Assembly (NCBI GenBank): GCA_013349695.1
Contig: DUZD01000236.1
Coordinates: forward strand, 1-6,345
DNA from: Rhodospirillaceae bacterium
Lineage (GTDB): Bacteria; Pseudomonadota; Alphaproteobacteria; Rhodospirillales; 2-02-FULL-58-16
Direction of reading: 5' to 3'
DNA length: 6,345 bases
The notes under the pieces were generated by a model. It did not search any database, was not told the origin of the DNA, and was given only the letters and a program-made list of their open reading frames with translations. Made by a program: the position numbers and the translations under genes. Of the stretch, positions 6,153-6,345 are shown in pieces; the first letter of the stretch is position 1, and every line of letters starts with the position of its first letter.

Positions 6153-6185
6153 ATTTGGACCACTAGTGGCCCGCGTCAGCCAAAT
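6153..6185. promoter_or_regulatory. Nested palindromes upstream of the desaturase
   Basis: The perfect 10-base palindrome CCACTAGTGG (6160-6169) lies between the inverted arms ATTTGG (6153-6158) and CCAAAT (6180-6185). It is about 60 bases upstream of the proposed desaturase -35. It could be an operator or the border of the repeat element that follows. I do not recognise a regulator for it. Confidence 0.35.
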
Positions 6186-6198
6186 TGCACCCCTACGA

Positions 6199-6293
6199 CG
6201 GTCTTGCGAGGTTTCCGGCTAGGAGCGCGTCGCGCCGCGGTGTCCGTGCACCACAAGCGGCACGCGACGACGTCCGGAAGCCTCGCAAGACCG
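6199..6293. repeat. Long nested inverted repeat
   Basis: Arms 6199-6218 and 6274-6293 are 20 bases each and complementary at 19 positions. Inside, a second stem pairs 6228-6238 with 6257-6269, apart from a two-base bulge. The top is closed by GGTG (6239-6242) with CACC (6249-6252). The whole 95 bases can fold into one long three-tier hairpin on either strand. There is no open frame of note and no T-run, so it is not a simple terminator. It may be a palindromic intergenic repeat, a MITE-like remnant or a structured RNA. Confidence 0.75.
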
Positions 6294-6308
6294 CCCAAAG
6301 GGTCGCTT

Positions 6309-6334
6309 TTCCCGTCCCCTCGGGGCGTCGGGAA
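6309..6334. other. GC-rich stem-loop near right edge
   Basis: TTCCCG (6309-6314) pairs with CGGGAA (6329-6334) around an inner CCCC/GGGG stem (6316-6319 with 6322-6325). On the plus strand it is not followed by T residues; on the minus strand a short AAAA follows. Its role is unclear. It may be part of the same repeat element as 6199-6293 or belong to the gene beyond the window. Confidence 0.4.
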
Positions 6335-6345
6335 CGCTTGACGAT

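Noticed and set aside
1..6345. CRISPR array, transposase gene or phage genes
   Set aside because: No regularly spaced direct repeats, transposase motifs or phage proteins are visible anywhere in the window.

Overview
The window looks like chromosomal DNA from a GC-rich alphaproteobacterium, probably of Rhodospirillales type. The evidence is the gene order sdhC-sdhD-sdhA-sdhB, the alphaproteobacterial form of the SdhC and SdhD anchors (SdhD carries the HHAQLGLQVVIEDY block), and an intergenic palindrome of the 'cgtcatggccgg...cttgatccgg' kind seen scattered in such genomes. The genus cannot be told from this sequence.

Layout. Positions 1-1424 hold no convincing gene. They begin with a palindromic repeat (34-120). 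Next comes a GC-rich stretch with several strong stem-loops (261-286, 350-368, 426-472, 700-717, 732-750) that may be a structured RNA or an old repeat. An island of 73% A+T follows (951-1090), with two perfect DnaA boxes, three one-mismatch boxes and a consensus IHF site within about 95 bases. This is the signature of a replication origin and is the most interesting signal here. Between it and sdhC lie short palindromes and two possible promoters. Positions 1425-4792 are a complete, tightly packed succinate dehydrogenase operon. On the opposite strand, 6047-4779 is a two-gene unit: a fatty acid hydroxylase/sterol desaturase family membrane protein, then a 141-residue soluble protein I do not recognise, whose end overlaps the end of sdhB by 14 bases. 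Positions 6048-6345 hold no gene but contain a possible promoter for the desaturase, a 10-base palindrome, a long nested inverted repeat (6199-6293) and a further hairpin.

How it works together. The four Sdh proteins form respiratory complex II: SdhA (covalent FAD) oxidises succinate, SdhB passes electrons through three iron-sulfur clusters, and SdhC/SdhD hold haem b and the quinone site in the inner membrane. All expected cofactor ligands are present, so the complex should be active. The desaturase pair is probably a separate lipid-modifying function that merely converges on the sdh operon.

No clearly new multi-gene system is visible. The oriC-like island and the structured, gene-free DNA at both ends are the places to look further.
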